This document shows, one piece after another, positions 41,651 through 42,160 of a DNA stretch of 42,160 nt. Below the pieces are notes generated by a model. It was not told where the DNA came from, did no database searches, and worked only from the letters and a program-made list of their open reading frames with translations. The first letter of the stretch is position 1. The number at the start of each line of letters is the position of its first letter. A program made the position numbers and the translations under genes. The stretch spans positions 1-42,160 of the IMG/VR virus record IMGVR_UViG_3300030104_005147; one strand, given 5' to 3'. The stretch is from a virus.

Positions 41651-42160
41651 ATGGCAGAACATGACATTTATCTAGGTAACCCCAATCTAAAACGGGCAAA
41701 TACTAGAATCGAATTTACTCAAGAACAAATTCTTGAGTTTATGGCATGTAAAAATGATCCCGTTTACTTTGCAAAGAAGCATGTAAAGATTGTTACTCTT
41801 GATGCTGGTTTGATGCCATTTGAACCTTACGATTTTCAAGAAGGTTTAATTAATAATTTCCATGAAAATAGATTTAATATTTGTAAGATGCCTCGTCAGA
41901 CAGGCAAATCTACAACTGTTATATCTTACTTATTGCATTATCTGCTATTTAATGATAGTGTAAATATTGGTATTCTTGCTAACAAGGCAGCAACCGCAAG
42001 GGAACTTCTTGGCAGACTACAAACTGCATATGAGAATGTTCCAAAGTGGATGCAACAAGGTGTCTTGTCTTGGAATAGAGGTTCATTAGAATTAGAAAAT
42101 GGTTCCAAAATCTTGGCTGCTTCGACATCTGCCAGTGCTGTTCGAGGAATGTCATTCAAT
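41651..42160 (+). CDS. gp17: Terminase large subunit, T4 gp17-like, N-terminal part (3' end outside window)
   Basis: The packaging motor ATPase and nuclease; only the first 170 codons lie in the window. The start ATG 41651 has GGAG 6 nt upstream. The N-terminal part (IEFTQEQILEFMACKNDPVY) leads to the ATPase domain with the Walker A motif MPRQTGKST (K86), close to the T4 gp17 SRQLGKTT-type loop. Further on, NIGILANKAATARELLGRLQ and GSKILAASTSASAVRG match the large-terminase strand-helix pattern after Walker A. Walker B and the nuclease domain would lie beyond the window end. Confidence 0.93.
   Translation, partial: MAEHDIYLGNPNLKRANTRIEFTQEQILEFMACKNDPVYFAKKHVKIVTLDAGLMPFEPYDFQEGLINNFHENRFNICKMPRQTGKSTTVISYLLHYLLFNDSVNIGILANKAATARELLGRLQTAYENVPKWMQQGVLSWNRGSLELENGSKILAASTSASAVRGMSFN

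Noticed and set aside
1-42160. tRNA genes, CRISPR array, insertion sequence, integrase or att site
   Set aside because: No cloverleaf with a CCA-type end, no regularly spaced repeats, and no transposase or integrase motif was seen on either strand.

Overview
This window looks like part of the genome of a lytic T4-like cyanophage, a contractile-tailed virus of marine Synechococcus or Prochlorococcus. Three things point there. First, a long run of plus-strand genes is recognisable as T4-type baseplate, neck, tail-completion and terminase genes (gp25, gp6, gp8, gp13, gp14, gp15, gp16, gp17), interleaved with long marine-phage fibre proteins. Second, the sequence is AT-rich throughout, and gene borders carry CTAAATA/NATAAATA motifs like T4-family late promoters. 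Third, a non-coding stretch carries a cluster of TTTTCCACA-type boxes, the DnaA-box form known from cyanobacteria. No tRNA, rRNA, insertion sequence, integrase or CRISPR array was seen.

Region 1 (1-3088) is a compact block of small genes and regulatory DNA. It holds the end of one ORF, a 60-aa gene, a 372-bp non-coding DnaA-box cluster (candidate origin or DnaA-titration site), small proteins of 57, 44 and 75 aa, a glycosyltransferase-like protein, a 79-aa protein and a small basic protein ending at a strong terminator. Two perfect sigma70 promoters (TTGACA-17-TATAAT) and one weaker one suggest transcription by unmodified host RNA polymerase. One promoter has its -35 box inside a terminator loop.

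Region 2 (3084-36238) is the late structural block: gp25, gp6, a 4348-aa giant virion protein in the position where T4 has gp7, a tail-fibre-like protein, a subtilisin-like protease fused to a cupredoxin-like domain, a small protein, gp8, a 2478-aa DUF4815-type protein, two small proteins, gp13, gp14 and gp15. Region 3 (36242-42160) is the packaging end: gp16, a coiled-coil and beta-helix fibre, two small structural proteins, a Cys/Asn-Gly-rich protein, a tiny coiled-coil gene and the start of gp17, which runs off the window.

The late genes are nearly end to end, often with 1-4 nt gaps or TAATG/ATGA overlaps, so they are probably co-transcribed from several late promoters. The least expected features are the cyanobacterial-type DnaA-box cluster, the protease-cupredoxin fusion, and several short protein modules (GxGY beta repeats, an 'IGxEII...RG' repeat, an 'HGxxTG' repeat) spread across the giant protein, gp8, gp14, gp15 and the fibres. 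All functional calls come from reading the sequence; no database search was run.
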